A stretch of DNA of 64,000 nt from contig NZ_JAGTJJ010000017.1 of NCBI RefSeq assembly GCF_028435365.1, positions 127,580 to 191,579 on the forward strand, in the 5' to 3' direction. The notes beneath the pieces were generated by a model. The model saw only the letters and a list, made by a program, of their open reading frames with translations, did not search any database and was not told where the DNA came from. The translations under genes were made by a program, and so were the position numbers. The DNA is from Polyangium jinanense (lineage in GTDB: Bacteria; Myxococcota; Polyangia; Polyangiales; Polyangiaceae). Shown here in pieces: positions 47,550 through 57,000 of the stretch (its first letter is position 1; each line of letters starts with the position of its first letter).

Positions 47550-48140
47550 ATGCTGCGGCGAGACGTGTACTTCTTCGGCCTGCTCTCCTTGGCCCTGCTC
47601 GGCTGTGGCGGCGGGAGCGAGGCATCCCCTCCGCCGGCCGCGCCAAAAACCCCGGCGAAGGGCGCGTCCGGGGCCGCCGACCAGGGCCCGGCGAAGGCCC
47701 CGGACAAGATCGAACGGGAGACCTTGAAGACCGTCCTGCCGATGGGCCTGCCGTGGCTGCTCCGCCGCGTCTGGCCCGAGGAGGTCTTCCGGGACGGCAA
47801 GTTCGTCGGCTGGCGCCTCGTGGCCATCCCGGAGGAGTGGACCGGGCTCGACGTCCGCCCGGACGACGTCGTCACGCGCATCAACGGCAAGACCGTCGAG
47901 ACCCCCGAGCAACTCTGGGACGCGTGGACCTCGCTCGCCACCGCGCCCGAGCTTCGCGTCACCTACGAGCGCGGCGCCGAAACCAAGGAGATCGTGCTGC
48001 CCATCGCCGGCGCCCCTGCGCCCGAGCTCTTGGCCTCCCTCACGAACCCGTCCCCGCCGCCGCGCAAGGCCACCACGAAGCGCGGCACGATCGTCATCGA
48101 GAGCCGCGACCCGGCCGGCGACGATCCCGACACGAAGTAA
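47550..48140 (+). CDS. PDZ-domain lipoprotein
   Basis: A 196-residue protein. The signal GLLSLALLGCGGGSEAS has a clear lipobox. After a Pro/Ala linker comes a PDZ-like domain: GWRLVAIPEEWTGLDVRPDD, VVTRINGKTVETPEQLWDAW and ELRVTYERGAETKEIVLPI. This resembles the C-terminal PDZ of GspC-type proteins, but the general secretion genes are absent. It presumably binds an envelope protein. Confidence 0.82.
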   Translation: MLRRDVYFFGLLSLALLGCGGGSEASPPPAAPKTPAKGASGAADQGPAKAPDKIERETLKTVLPMGLPWLLRRVWPEEVFRDGKFVGWRLVAIPEEWTGLDVRPDDVVTRINGKTVETPEQLWDAWTSLATAPELRVTYERGAETKEIVLPIAGAPAPELLASLTNPSPPPRKATTKRGTIVIESRDPAGDDPDTK

Positions 48141-48157
48141 CGCCCTGCCGATCGCGC

Positions 48158-48625
48158 CTACATCACGCTCTTGCGGTTGCGCCCCCTGCGCCGCTCGGCG
48201 AGCCATGCGCGCGCGCTCGCCTCGTTGTCGAACACCTTGCCGTACATGTTCACCCCGAACGCGCGGATCATGCGCGTGAGGAACTCCATCGACGTCCGGT
48301 GGAAGAACCTCCGCACCACGTAGGCGGCGGTGCGCGGAGGCGACGCGCGGAAGAGCTTGGCGGTCTCGGTGATCGCGCCGGGGGCGATGGAGAGATCCTC
48401 GCCGAGGACGACGAGGTTGTAGATCGGCGCGCACTCGTCCCACAAGGGTTTCTCGAGCTTGCTCAGCTCGCCGACGTGCGCGCCGGTCGCCGTTCCGCGC
48501 GTGAAACGATAGACGAAAAGGTCCGTCTCCTCGCGCTCGATGCGGTGCTCACCAGCCGTGTGTGTATCGGGCGTCACGATCCCTCCGTCGGGCGGGGGTT
48601 TTCCATTTTCCGGAGGAACGATCAT
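48158..48625 (-). CDS. Hypothetical STAS-like cytoplasmic protein
   Basis: A 155-residue protein from ATG 48625. It has a disordered N-terminus with VPPENGKPPPDGG, then beta-alpha elements (DLFVYRFTRGTATGAHVGEL, YNLVVLGEDLSIAPGAI) and a C-terminal FDNEASARAWLAERRRGR. The last motif recurs in the gene coupled to modC, which suggests the same STAS-like family. No partner is adjacent. Confidence 0.65.
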   Translation of the reverse strand: MIVPPENGKPPPDGGIVTPDTHTAGEHRIEREETDLFVYRFTRGTATGAHVGELSKLEKPLWDECAPIYNLVVLGEDLSIAPGAITETAKLFRASPPRTAAYVVRRFFHRTSMEFLTRMIRAFGVNMYGKVFDNEASARAWLAERRRGRNRKSVM

Positions 48626-48672
48626 GCAGGGGCGCGGGGCACTTCGCAAGCCGCACGCGCGACGAAGCAGGA

Positions 48673-49320
48673 TCAGGACTTGCGCTTGAAGACGAGCGTC
48701 ATCTTTTTCTTCGGGTCCACAAGCTCGAGCGTCTTGTCGTCCTTCAATGTGATGGTGATCGCGAGATCCTTCGGCATCTCCTTCTTCGAGATCTCGTCCT
48801 TGCCTGCGGGCTTCATCACCACGGTCCCATTCTCGTCCTTCACGACCTCGTACTTCACCTTGAGGATGACCTTGTCCTTGCCCTTCTCGGTGACGTGCGA
48901 AACGTACACGGAATCGACGGTGAACTCGATCCACTCGCCGGCGGCGGCCTCTTCGAGCTCCTTCATCAGCGCGGCATATTTCTTCTCGTCCTTGCCGGCT
49001 TTTTTCTTGGCTTCGGCTTCGGCGTTGGCGCGCGGCTCGCCCGAGAAATCGAACTGCCATTGACCGACGATTCGCTCCTTGCCGGGCTTCGGCGCGGGGG
49101 CGGGCTCGGGCGCGGGGGCCGGAGCGGCCTGCGTCGGGGCGGGCTCCGCGGCCGTCGTCGCGGGCGGCGGCGTGGTTTCGGCCGGCGCCGGCGGCGTCGT
49201 CGTCTCGGCGGGCGGCTGCGGCGCCGTCTCGGGCTGCGGTGTTTCGCCGCCCCCGCACGCGATACCGAGCAGAGCCATCGTGGACACGAGCACCAGAGAA
49301 AGCTGCCTTTTCGCCATCAT
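48673..49320 (-). CDS. Hypothetical lipoprotein with an Ala/Pro linker
   Basis: A 215-residue protein from ATG 49320 (GAGGAG upstream). The lipobox is LLGIACGGG. Residues 25-80 are a Thr/Pro/Ala linker. The folded part IVGQWQFDFSGEPRANAEAE continues into a Lys-rich beta-domain with VILKVKYEVVKDENGTVVMK and ITITLKDDKTLELVDPKKKM, a lipocalin-like or META-like small barrel. Unknown function; envelope location. Confidence 0.75.
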   Translation of the reverse strand: MMAKRQLSLVLVSTMALLGIACGGGETPQPETAPQPPAETTTPPAPAETTPPPATTAAEPAPTQAAPAPAPEPAPAPKPGKERIVGQWQFDFSGEPRANAEAEAKKKAGKDEKKYAALMKELEEAAAGEWIEFTVDSVYVSHVTEKGKDKVILKVKYEVVKDENGTVVMKPAGKDEISKKEMPKDLAITITLKDDKTLELVDPKKKMTLVFKRKS

Positions 49321-49411
49321 TTTCCGTTCTCCTCGTGAAACGGGGCATCCGCCCGGCCGATACGCGTGTTTACGCGCCAAACCGAAGGACGCCCGAGCGA
49401 GGGAAAACGGC

Positions 49412-50068
49412 TCACGTCGCGATCGTGCGCTCCTGCGCCTCATACGGCCCTCCCACGGCCCTCCCACCGTCCCGGGCGATTTGCTCGAAGAGCGGCGCGA
49501 GGTTTCGGAACACGCGTTCGCGCGAAAGCACGATCCGGACATGGCAATTCCCCGCATACACGAGCGCGAGGATCCCGCTCACGGCGAGGAGCATCCCCCA
49601 GGGAAAGGACGCGGGCCGCCAGCTTTCGAATGAGCCCCACGCGGCGAGGACGAGCAGGAACGGCGACGGCAACGCGAGGAACAAGGCCCTCCAGAGCAGC
49701 GCCGCGGCTTTCCGGAACGCCTCGTCGTAGTCACGGGCGATCTCGGAGAAGACGGGCACGAGGGCGGCATTCGGTCCGCCACGATATCCGCCACGCGCCG
49801 CGCTCTCCGGTGAGCCCACGCGCACGGCCGCGAGGATCGCGGCCTTCGTGGCCACGCAGACCGGCAGGGGGTGACCGGCGTTCGTGATCTTGAGGGCGCG
49901 TGGCAGGTTGCCGGCCTCGATGATCCTCCGGATGACGGAGACGAACATGTCCCCGTCGACGTCCCGGTTGTGGGCCAGCGCGACCCAGTACGCCCCGGAG
50001 GCCAAGCCCGCGAAGAGCACCCCCACATGCTCGCGCAGCCACCACGGAAGGTCGACGAGTGGCTCCAT
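49412..50068 (-). CDS. Hypothetical membrane protein, possibly MotA/TolQ/ExbB-like
   Basis: A 218-residue protein with hydrophobic segments near residues 14-31, 128-146 and 153-171. The stretch SVIRRIIEAGNLPRALKITN followed by PLPVCVATKAAILAAVR recalls the cytoplasmic loop of MotA/TolQ/ExbB proteins (LxxLIExGD...PLxxVLxAGL), but the match is weak and no partner gene of the TolR/ExbD type is nearby. Assignment is tentative. Confidence 0.6.
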   Translation of the reverse strand: MEPLVDLPWWLREHVGVLFAGLASGAYWVALAHNRDVDGDMFVSVIRRIIEAGNLPRALKITNAGHPLPVCVATKAAILAAVRVGSPESAARGGYRGGPNAALVPVFSEIARDYDEAFRKAAALLWRALFLALPSPFLLVLAAWGSFESWRPASFPWGMLLAVSGILALVYAGNCHVRIVLSRERVFRNLAPLFEQIARDGGRAVGGPYEAQERTIAT

Positions 50069-50221
50069 CGCGGGCGATCCTACCCGATTTCGCCCCGCGG
50101 AATGGCCTCCTCGCCTCGCATGTAACCTCCGAGGCCCCCGTGCCGTTCCCCCGGGGTCCGCGCCGCCGAAAGATCCCGACGACGCCCCTCCTGTCCTTTG
50201 CTACAAGCCGAGACGATCGAC

Positions 50222-51178
50222 ATGCCGAAGCGCCCGCTCCTCGCCACCTCCGCCCTGCTCCTCGCCCTCGCCGCCTGCCAGGACGACCCGGCCCCGACCG
50301 CGCTCCCGACTTCCTCCGCCGCGCCCGCGCCGCCCCCGCCGAGCGCCGCCGCCCCGGCCGCCACCACGAGCGCCGCCCCCGCCGCGGAGCCCACGGCCGC
50401 CGCACCAACCGCCTCCGCCGCCGCGCCCGCGCCCGCGCCCGCCACCGCAACCGCCTCCGCCGCCGCGTCCCCGCGCCCGACCGCGACCGCGTCCGCCGCC
50501 GCGCCGCCCGCGACCGCCTCCGCGGCCGCGCCACCCGCCACCGCCTCCGCCGCGGAGCCTGCGCCCTCGGCCGCGCCTGCGCCTGGCTCGGCCGACGCCG
50601 TGGCCGTGGCGATCGATCAGGTCTTCCTCGACAAGAAGACCTTCTTCGCGAAGTTCAAGCAGGAGCACACGCAAAAAGTGGCGGGCACGACGAAGAAATC
50701 GACTGGCGTCTTCTATTTCGAGCGGCCGAACAAGATCTCCTTCCGGTACGACGCGCCGAGCAAGAATCGCATCGTCTCCGACGGCACGACGCTCAAGGTC
50801 TACATCGGCGAGGACAACCAGATGTTCGTGCAGCCCGTGGACAAGACCGAGTACCCCGGCGCCCTCGCCTTCCTGATGGGCAAGGGGCTCGGCCCCTCGT
50901 TCAACTTCGCGTTCCACGACAAATCCAAGTTCGAGGGCGGCCCCGTCCTGCTCGGGAAACCTCGGCAAGCGACGCCACATTACGACTCGGTGTATTTCTA
51001 CGTGGACAAGGCGTTCCTGGAGAAGAAGGATCCCGGCGTGATCCGCCGCGTCATGCTCGTCGACGCCCAGGGCAACCGCAACCGCTTCGATTTCGAGGGC
51101 TCGACGCAACCCGCCACGATCGACCCCGCCGAGTTCACCTTCACCCCTCCGCCGGGCACCAACGTGACCCAGAATTGA
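50222..51178 (+). CDS. LolA-like lipoprotein with a long low-complexity linker
   Basis: A 318-residue protein from ATG 50222. The signal LLLALAACQDD carries a lipobox. About 95 residues are almost purely Ala, Pro, Ser and Thr. The C-terminal 200 residues have the LolA pattern: KTFFAKFKQEHTQKVAG, STGVFYFERPNKISFRYDAP, NRIVSDGTTLKVYIGEDNQ and later DFEGSTQPATIDPAEF. LolA normally is a soluble periplasmic carrier of lipoproteins; a lipid-anchored version is unusual and may bind lipids at a membrane. It ends 4 nt before the next gene. Confidence 0.85.
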   Translation: MPKRPLLATSALLLALAACQDDPAPTALPTSSAAPAPPPPSAAAPAATTSAAPAAEPTAAAPTASAAAPAPAPATATASAAASPRPTATASAAAPPATASAAAPPATASAAEPAPSAAPAPGSADAVAVAIDQVFLDKKTFFAKFKQEHTQKVAGTTKKSTGVFYFERPNKISFRYDAPSKNRIVSDGTTLKVYIGEDNQMFVQPVDKTEYPGALAFLMGKGLGPSFNFAFHDKSKFEGGPVLLGKPRQATPHYDSVYFYVDKAFLEKKDPGVIRRVMLVDAQGNRNRFDFEGSTQPATIDPAEFTFTPPPGTNVTQN

Positions 51179-51182
51179 AGCC

Positions 51183-52874
51183 GTGCCGCTCGACCTCTGG
51201 CCGCTCTCCCCGCCGGGCCGTCTGATCCACGAGGACCGAGACCTCGTCGCCATCGACAAGCCCCCGTTCGTCCCGACACACGCGCCCGAGCGCAGCGACG
51301 ACGTCCATCGCCGCCTCACGGCCTATTACGAGGCCATGCAGCCGGGCGCGCCCGTCTACCTTGGCGTCCACCAGCGCCTCGAACGGGACACCTCGGGCGT
51401 GCTCGTCTTCACGCGCCGCCGCGAGGCGAACCGATCCATTGCCGAACAAATCGAGCGCCGCCGCGCGCGCCGCACCTACGTCGCGCTCGTCCGCGGCACG
51501 CCGGGCATGCTCGGCCGCGGCAAGGGGCCGGACAAGGGCGTCTTGCGGCATCGGCTCGCGCCGGGCGACGGCGGCCATCGCGTCTTGCCGCCCTCGGCGC
51601 GGGCGGGCCAGGTCTCCACCGTGAACTTCCGCGTCCTCGAGCGGCGCGGCGATCGCACGCTCCTCGCGCTCACGCCCGAGCCTGGTTGTCCCGTGGATCT
51701 CCCGGCCCAGCTCGGCGCCGAACAAGCTCCGATCGTGGGCGACGTGGCGCGCGGCGGAGATCCGGCGCCTCGGCTCGCCTTGCACCTCGAAGAGCTCGTC
51801 CTCGACCACCCGGAAGGCGGCCGCCCCCTCACGCTCCGCGCCCCCATTCCGGTCTTCTTTTCGGATTTTCTCGAAGGGAAAGAAGGGCTCTCCGACGTGG
51901 ACGCCCTCGAGCGTCGCTTGCGCGAGGCCGCCGAGCGCCGCGCGTGGATCGCGCGCCTCCCGGGCACGGATGCCTTCCGCCTCGCGAATGCCGCGGGCGA
52001 CGGATTGCCCGGCGTCACGGTGGATCGATACGGGGATTTCCTCGTCGTTTCGCTTTACGACGAGGACGCGGAGGCCGCGCGGGAGCGGATCCTCGACGCG
52101 GCCTTCCGGCTCGGCCCGACGGGTATCTACCTCAAGATCCGCCCGAAGCACGCAAGCCGCATCGTCGACGCGCGGGAGCCGCAGTTCGCGCCGAAGGACC
52201 CGGTCCGCGGCGCGCCCGCGCCCGATCCGATGGTCGTGCACGAGCTCGGCTTGCCGTACGAGGTGCGGCTCGGCGATGGTTTGTCCACGGGTATCTTCCT
52301 GGATCAAAGGGAAAACCGTCGCCGCGTGCGGGAAATGGCCTCGGGGTTGTCCGTCGCGAACCTCTTCGCCTATACGTGCCCCTTCACGGTGGCGGCGGCC
52401 GCGGGCGGGGCGCGGCGAACGGTGAGCGTGGACGTGTCGCGCGGCGCGCTCGATTGGGCGCGGCGGAACCTCGACCGGATCGGTGTGGATCCCGCGGCGC
52501 ACGCGCTCGTCGAGGCGGACGCGATCAAATGGCTCGAAAAGAGCGCCACCAAGGAAGGACCATTCGACCTCGTGCTCCTCGATCCGCCGAGCTTCGCGAC
52601 CACGAAGCAGACGCGTTTCTCCGCGGAGAGCGATTACAAAAAGCTCGCGGCGAGCGTCCTCCGCGTGCTCGCGCCGGGCGGACGGCTCCTCGCGTGCACG
52701 AATCACAAGGGAATCTCGCGCGCCAAGTTCAAGCGTGTGCTGCAGGACGCCGCGCGCGACGCGGGGCGGGGCGCGGCGCAGGTGAAGGAGTGGCCCGATC
52801 CTGAGGATTTCCCGCCGGAGCCGGGCGCAGAAGCCCATTTGAAGACGGTGCTCGTCACGCTCGAGAGGGGTTGA
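51183..52874 (+). CDS. RluA-type pseudouridine synthase fused to an RlmI-type rRNA methyltransferase
   Basis: A 563-residue protein from GTG 51183. Residues about 12-215 are a pseudouridine synthase: LVAIDKPPFVPTH, then VHQRLERDTSGVLVFTRR with the catalytic Asp (HRLDxxTSG motif, here with Glu-Arg-Asp spacing). Residues about 225-563 match RlmI/YccW methyltransferases: GLPGVTVDRYGDFLVVSLYD, the SAM-binding VANLFAYTCPFTVAAAAGGA, DVSRGALDWARRNL and the DPPSF motif in LVLLDPPSFATTKQ. The fusion would modify one or two rRNA positions. Check the catalytic spacing before assuming synthase activity. Confidence 0.88.
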   Translation: MPLDLWPLSPPGRLIHEDRDLVAIDKPPFVPTHAPERSDDVHRRLTAYYEAMQPGAPVYLGVHQRLERDTSGVLVFTRRREANRSIAEQIERRRARRTYVALVRGTPGMLGRGKGPDKGVLRHRLAPGDGGHRVLPPSARAGQVSTVNFRVLERRGDRTLLALTPEPGCPVDLPAQLGAEQAPIVGDVARGGDPAPRLALHLEELVLDHPEGGRPLTLRAPIPVFFSDFLEGKEGLSDVDALERRLREAAERRAWIARLPGTDAFRLANAAGDGLPGVTVDRYGDFLVVSLYDEDAEAARERILDAAFRLGPTGIYLKIRPKHASRIVDAREPQFAPKDPVRGAPAPDPMVVHELGLPYEVRLGDGLSTGIFLDQRENRRRVREMASGLSVANLFAYTCPFTVAAAAGGARRTVSVDVSRGALDWARRNLDRIGVDPAAHALVEADAIKWLEKSATKEGPFDLVLLDPPSFATTKQTRFSAESDYKKLAASVLRVLAPGGRLLACTNHKGISRAKFKRVLQDAARDAGRGAAQVKEWPDPEDFPPEPGAEAHLKTVLVTLERG

Positions 52875-54077
52875 ATGGCGACCTCCCTCCCCTCCGACGA
52901 TCACCTCTCCCACCGTGATCGCCCGGGCCTGCTCGCGCTCATCCTGGGCGCGCTCGCGGCGCTCGGGCCGCTCACGATCGACATGTACCTGCCGAGCTTG
53001 CCCTCGATCGAGCGGGATCTCGGCACCACCGCCTCGATGACGCAGCTCACGCTCGCGTCGTATTTCGCGGGGCTCGGCATCGGCCAGCTCGGGTATGGAC
53101 CGGTCACGGATCGGTTCGGCCGCAAGCGCCCGCTCTATTTCGGGCTCACCCTGTACGTGCTCGCGTCGGCCGGATGCGCGCTCGCGCCGAATGCAAAAGC
53201 GCTCATCGCGCTCCGGTTCCTGCAAGCGCTGGGCGGCGCCGCCGGGCCCGTCGTCATGCGAGCGGTGGTCCGGGATCTTTATGTGGGCGCCGCGGCAGCC
53301 CGGCTGCTCTCCATGCTCATCCTGGTCATGGGCGCGGCGCCCATCCTGGCGCCGCTCCTCGGCGGCTTCACCCTGGAAATCGCGGGCTGGCGAACCATCT
53401 TCGTCGTGCTCACCGTACTCGGCGCCGCCTGCCTCGCGCTGATGGCCGCGGCGCTGCCCGAGACCTCGACCACGCGGACGCGCATCGAGGTCCGGTCCCT
53501 CGCCCGCAATGTCCGCGCGCTCCTCGGGCACCGCTCGTTCGTCGCGTACACGCTCACGGGCGCATTCTCGCAGGCGGGCATGTTCGCGTACATCTCGGGC
53601 TCGCCCTTCGTCCTCATCAACCTCTTCCACGTCTCGCCGCAGCGGTACGGGTGGTTTTTCGGGGCGAACGCGGTCGGGTTCATCGCCGCGTCCCAGGTGA
53701 ACCACAAGCTCCTCGCGCGCTTCGCGCCGGGCCGGCTCCTCGCGCGCGGAACGGTCGCGGCGGCGACGGTGGGCGTGGTCCTCTACGCCATTGCGGTGAC
53801 CGGGGTCGGGGGTTTGCCCGCGGTGGCCGCGATGCTGTTCGGATTCCTGGCGAGCATCGGCTTCATCGGGCCGAATGCGACCGCGCTCGCGATGGAGGAG
53901 CAAGGGGCCCGGGCGGGCCTCGCCTCCGCCCTGCTCGGGTCGATTCAATTCGGCATCGCGGCCTGCGCGTCGTCCCTCGTGGGCCTCTTCAACGATGGCT
54001 CGATGCGCCCGATGGCGGGCGTCATGGCCGCCTGCGGCGCGGCCACCTTCCTCGCCGGCTTTTTCGCGCGGCGCTGA
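52875..54077 (+). CDS. Bcr/CflA-family MFS drug exporter
   Basis: A 400-residue protein whose ATG follows the previous stop directly. It has twelve hydrophobic segments with the Bcr/CflA signatures ALGPLTIDMYLPSLPSIERD, LGYGPVTDRFGRKRPLYFGL (MFS motif A) and ALRFLQALGGAAGPVVMRAV with VRDLY. Family members export bicyclomycin, chloramphenicol or amino-acid derivatives by proton antiport. The last gene of the operon that begins with the LolA-like gene. Confidence 0.94.
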   Translation: MATSLPSDDHLSHRDRPGLLALILGALAALGPLTIDMYLPSLPSIERDLGTTASMTQLTLASYFAGLGIGQLGYGPVTDRFGRKRPLYFGLTLYVLASAGCALAPNAKALIALRFLQALGGAAGPVVMRAVVRDLYVGAAAARLLSMLILVMGAAPILAPLLGGFTLEIAGWRTIFVVLTVLGAACLALMAAALPETSTTRTRIEVRSLARNVRALLGHRSFVAYTLTGAFSQAGMFAYISGSPFVLINLFHVSPQRYGWFFGANAVGFIAASQVNHKLLARFAPGRLLARGTVAAATVGVVLYAIAVTGVGGLPAVAAMLFGFLASIGFIGPNATALAMEEQGARAGLASALLGSIQFGIAACASSLVGLFNDGSMRPMAGVMAACGAATFLAGFFARR

Positions 54078-54080
54078 CCC

Positions 54081-57000
54081 TCAATCGAACTCGACGTCGA
54101 GCTCGTCCGGCATATCCACGAGCCACGGCAATCGGGCGATCCCCGCCTCGTCGCAGAGCTCGTCGAGCTCGACCTCGGTCCCGTCGTCGAGCACGAGGTC
54201 GCCGCGCACGTAATACCGAAGCCCCCAGGAGAGCGGTTTTTCGCGGCTCTCCGGGCGCTCGGCGAGCTCGCACAAGAGCTTCCGGTCCTCGGGCGTCGAC
54301 ATGCGCGCCACGTGCCGCGCGAGCGCCGGCCAGAGCGGGTCGATTCCTTCCGGCAGCTCCGCGAGCGCACGGCGAAAAGGCATCGATTCCGAACGCGGAC
54401 GCAAGGACAGGCGGCATGCCTCGTGGAACAGGCGCAGGAGTGGATCCTTCGGCTCCGAGAACGCGAGCACCGCGCGTGTCCCGGCCCGGCCGATCCCCGC
54501 GAGCTCCGCGGCCGCGAAATCGAGCGTCCACGGCTCCTCGGGCAATTCGAGCTCGTGCGCCCAGACCCAGGCCATGTCGAGCACCCAATCTTGCGCCCAG
54601 TCCCGCGCCCAGTAGCGCGACAGATCAAACGCCCAGTCCCGCGCCAGATCCCGCGTCCAGTACCGCGCCAGATAACGCGCCCAGTACCGCGCCAGATCGA
54701 GCGCGAAATCCCGCGCCCATTCCCGCGCCCACGAGCGCGACAGATCCATCGCCCAGTCCCGCGCGAGGTCGAGCGCCCACGTGCGCACCCAGTCGTCGTG
54801 CGCCGCTTCCTTCGCCCACGACCGCGCCAGATACCGCGCCATGTACCGCGCCAGATCCCGCTCCTCCCGCTCCGGCACGAGCGCCCGCCGGGCCGCGCGC
54901 CCGAGGTGCTCGCGTTTGCCGCCGAGCGAGATCAACGTCTGCAATCGCGCCGCCGCGGGACCCCGCGGACCCGGCCACAAATGGAGCAGCGAGAGCTCCG
55001 GCGGATCGCCCGGCCAAACCGGGCTCGACCCGCCGAGCGCCCGACCACGCGCCACGCCTTGCCCCTCGCCCGCCGCCGAAAGCAATCGCGACATCGCCGG
55101 CGGCTCCGCCTCCTCGCGCCCGAGCCGCGCCTCCTGCCACCACGACGCCGCAATGACCCCAGGCAGCCATCGCGCCTGCGACGCCACCTCTGGCCACGCC
55201 GCCGCGAGCCGCTGCCGCCGCCCCTCCTGCCGGCTCGCCGCCCACGCCCGCGCGGCCGCGAACCCGCGCACCTGCTCGTGCACGTGGAAATGGGCCGAGA
55301 GCCGCGCGCACCACGCCTCGAAATGCCCCGCGCCGAGCCCGTCCGCGAACATCACGCCCGCGAGCCAGAACCCGTCCGCGTCTCCCTCGATGAGATTCTC
55401 CAGCACCGCCGCGAGATGCGCGGGATTCCGGTCCTCCACGACCGCCGCCCACAGCCTGAGCGTCTCCCAGAACGCAAGATCGTGCAAATACCGCCGGCAA
55501 AGCGCGACCCGCGCCTCCGCCCCCTCCACCACCGCGGCCCAATGGTGCGCCACGAGGTATTCCTGGAAGCTCAGGTGCGCAAACGAAAAGGTCTCGTCGG
55601 CGCGATCCACGAGCACGCCCGCCGAGGAGACCAGCCACGCGATGAACCCGCGTCGCTCCTCGTACGAGAAGCGCGAGGGCAAGAGCGCGCAAAGCTCGTC
55701 CTCCGTGCGTACGATCGGGCTCCGGCTCTGCTCGCGATAGCCATCGCGCTGCACCCGATCGGCGAGCTCCGCGAGCACACGCATCCGCTCGGCTGCGTCC
55801 TCGGGCCGGAACACCGCCGACGGCGCCCGCGCCCCCTCCGCCTCCTTCGCACGCGGCCGGGCCGAAAGCAGGTTGTCGAGGCAAATCCGGTATAGCTCGT
55901 GCCGTTTGTCCGGGAGCGGCCTCGACCGGTGCACGAAAAGCATCATCACGAGCAGGAGCGCCGTCCGCGCGAGTGCCTCGGCCTCGGCGCTCGACGCGAG
56001 GGCCGAGACGAAGCGCTCGCTCGCGGCGTGGGCGGACGCCTCGTCCTCGCCGTGCACGCGCCCGTGGAAGCGCGTCGCGAACGCCCGGATCTCCTCGTCC
56101 GAGAGCGGCTGCACGTCGAGCACGTCGAACCCCTCGGCGCCCGAAGGCCGGCTCTCGCCATAAGGACGGCTCGTCACGACCGCGAGCACGCGCGGCGACG
56201 TGCCGAGCAGGCCCATCAATTTCTCGCGCACCTCGTCCCCGAGATCGCCGAGCTCGTCCCAGCCGTCAACCAGCAGAATGGGCCGCGGCCCCGTGGGATC
56301 GTCGAAGAGCACGGCGAGCGTCTTTCGTTCGTCGCGCCCGCGCACCTCGGCGAGGCGCCCCGCGAGATAGGCTTCGAGCGTCCGCTCGCTCGGCACCGCC
56401 CGCTCCCATGCGCGCCCGAGCTCGCGGAGCTCGATCAAAAACGGGACACAGTTCTTTTCGCCCTCGGCGAGCAGCTTGCGGAAACAATGGCGCAGGATCG
56501 TGGTCTTTCCGCAGCCGGCCGGGCCCCGAATGACGAGCGGCGTTTCGCGCGTGGCAAGCGCGAAGGGCTCGAGCGGCGCGCCATCGTCGAGCCGGTCCGC
56601 GTCCGTATTCGTCCCGAGCCTCGGCGGCACGAACATCTCGTCGAGCCGCGAAGGCACGGGCGGCCCTCCCCCGCTCGGCTGCGTCACGCCCACGCCACCG
56701 AGGTCCCAGCGCACATAACGTGCGCCGAACCGCCGGCGATACGCCTCGACGAACGCCGAAACCTCGACGGCCTCGGACGGCGTGACGATCTGTTTTTCCT
56801 CGCCAAACCCTTTCGGCACGTACAGATCGAGCGTGGCGCCGCGCGGGCTCGCCGGATCCACCGCAAAGGTCCCCGGCTCGACCTGCCCCTCGGCGCGGAC
56901 GCGCGGCGCGTAGATCCGCAGGATCGACCGCGCTTGCCGCCGGGCCGGATCGAGCTCCAGCAGGTGCACCATCGCCGGCTGGCTCTCGGGCAGCTTCCCG

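Noticed and set aside
54555..54865. CRISPR or satellite DNA
   Set aside because: The 12-bp period is in frame inside the NACHT gene and encodes the tetrad protein repeat; there are no spacers.
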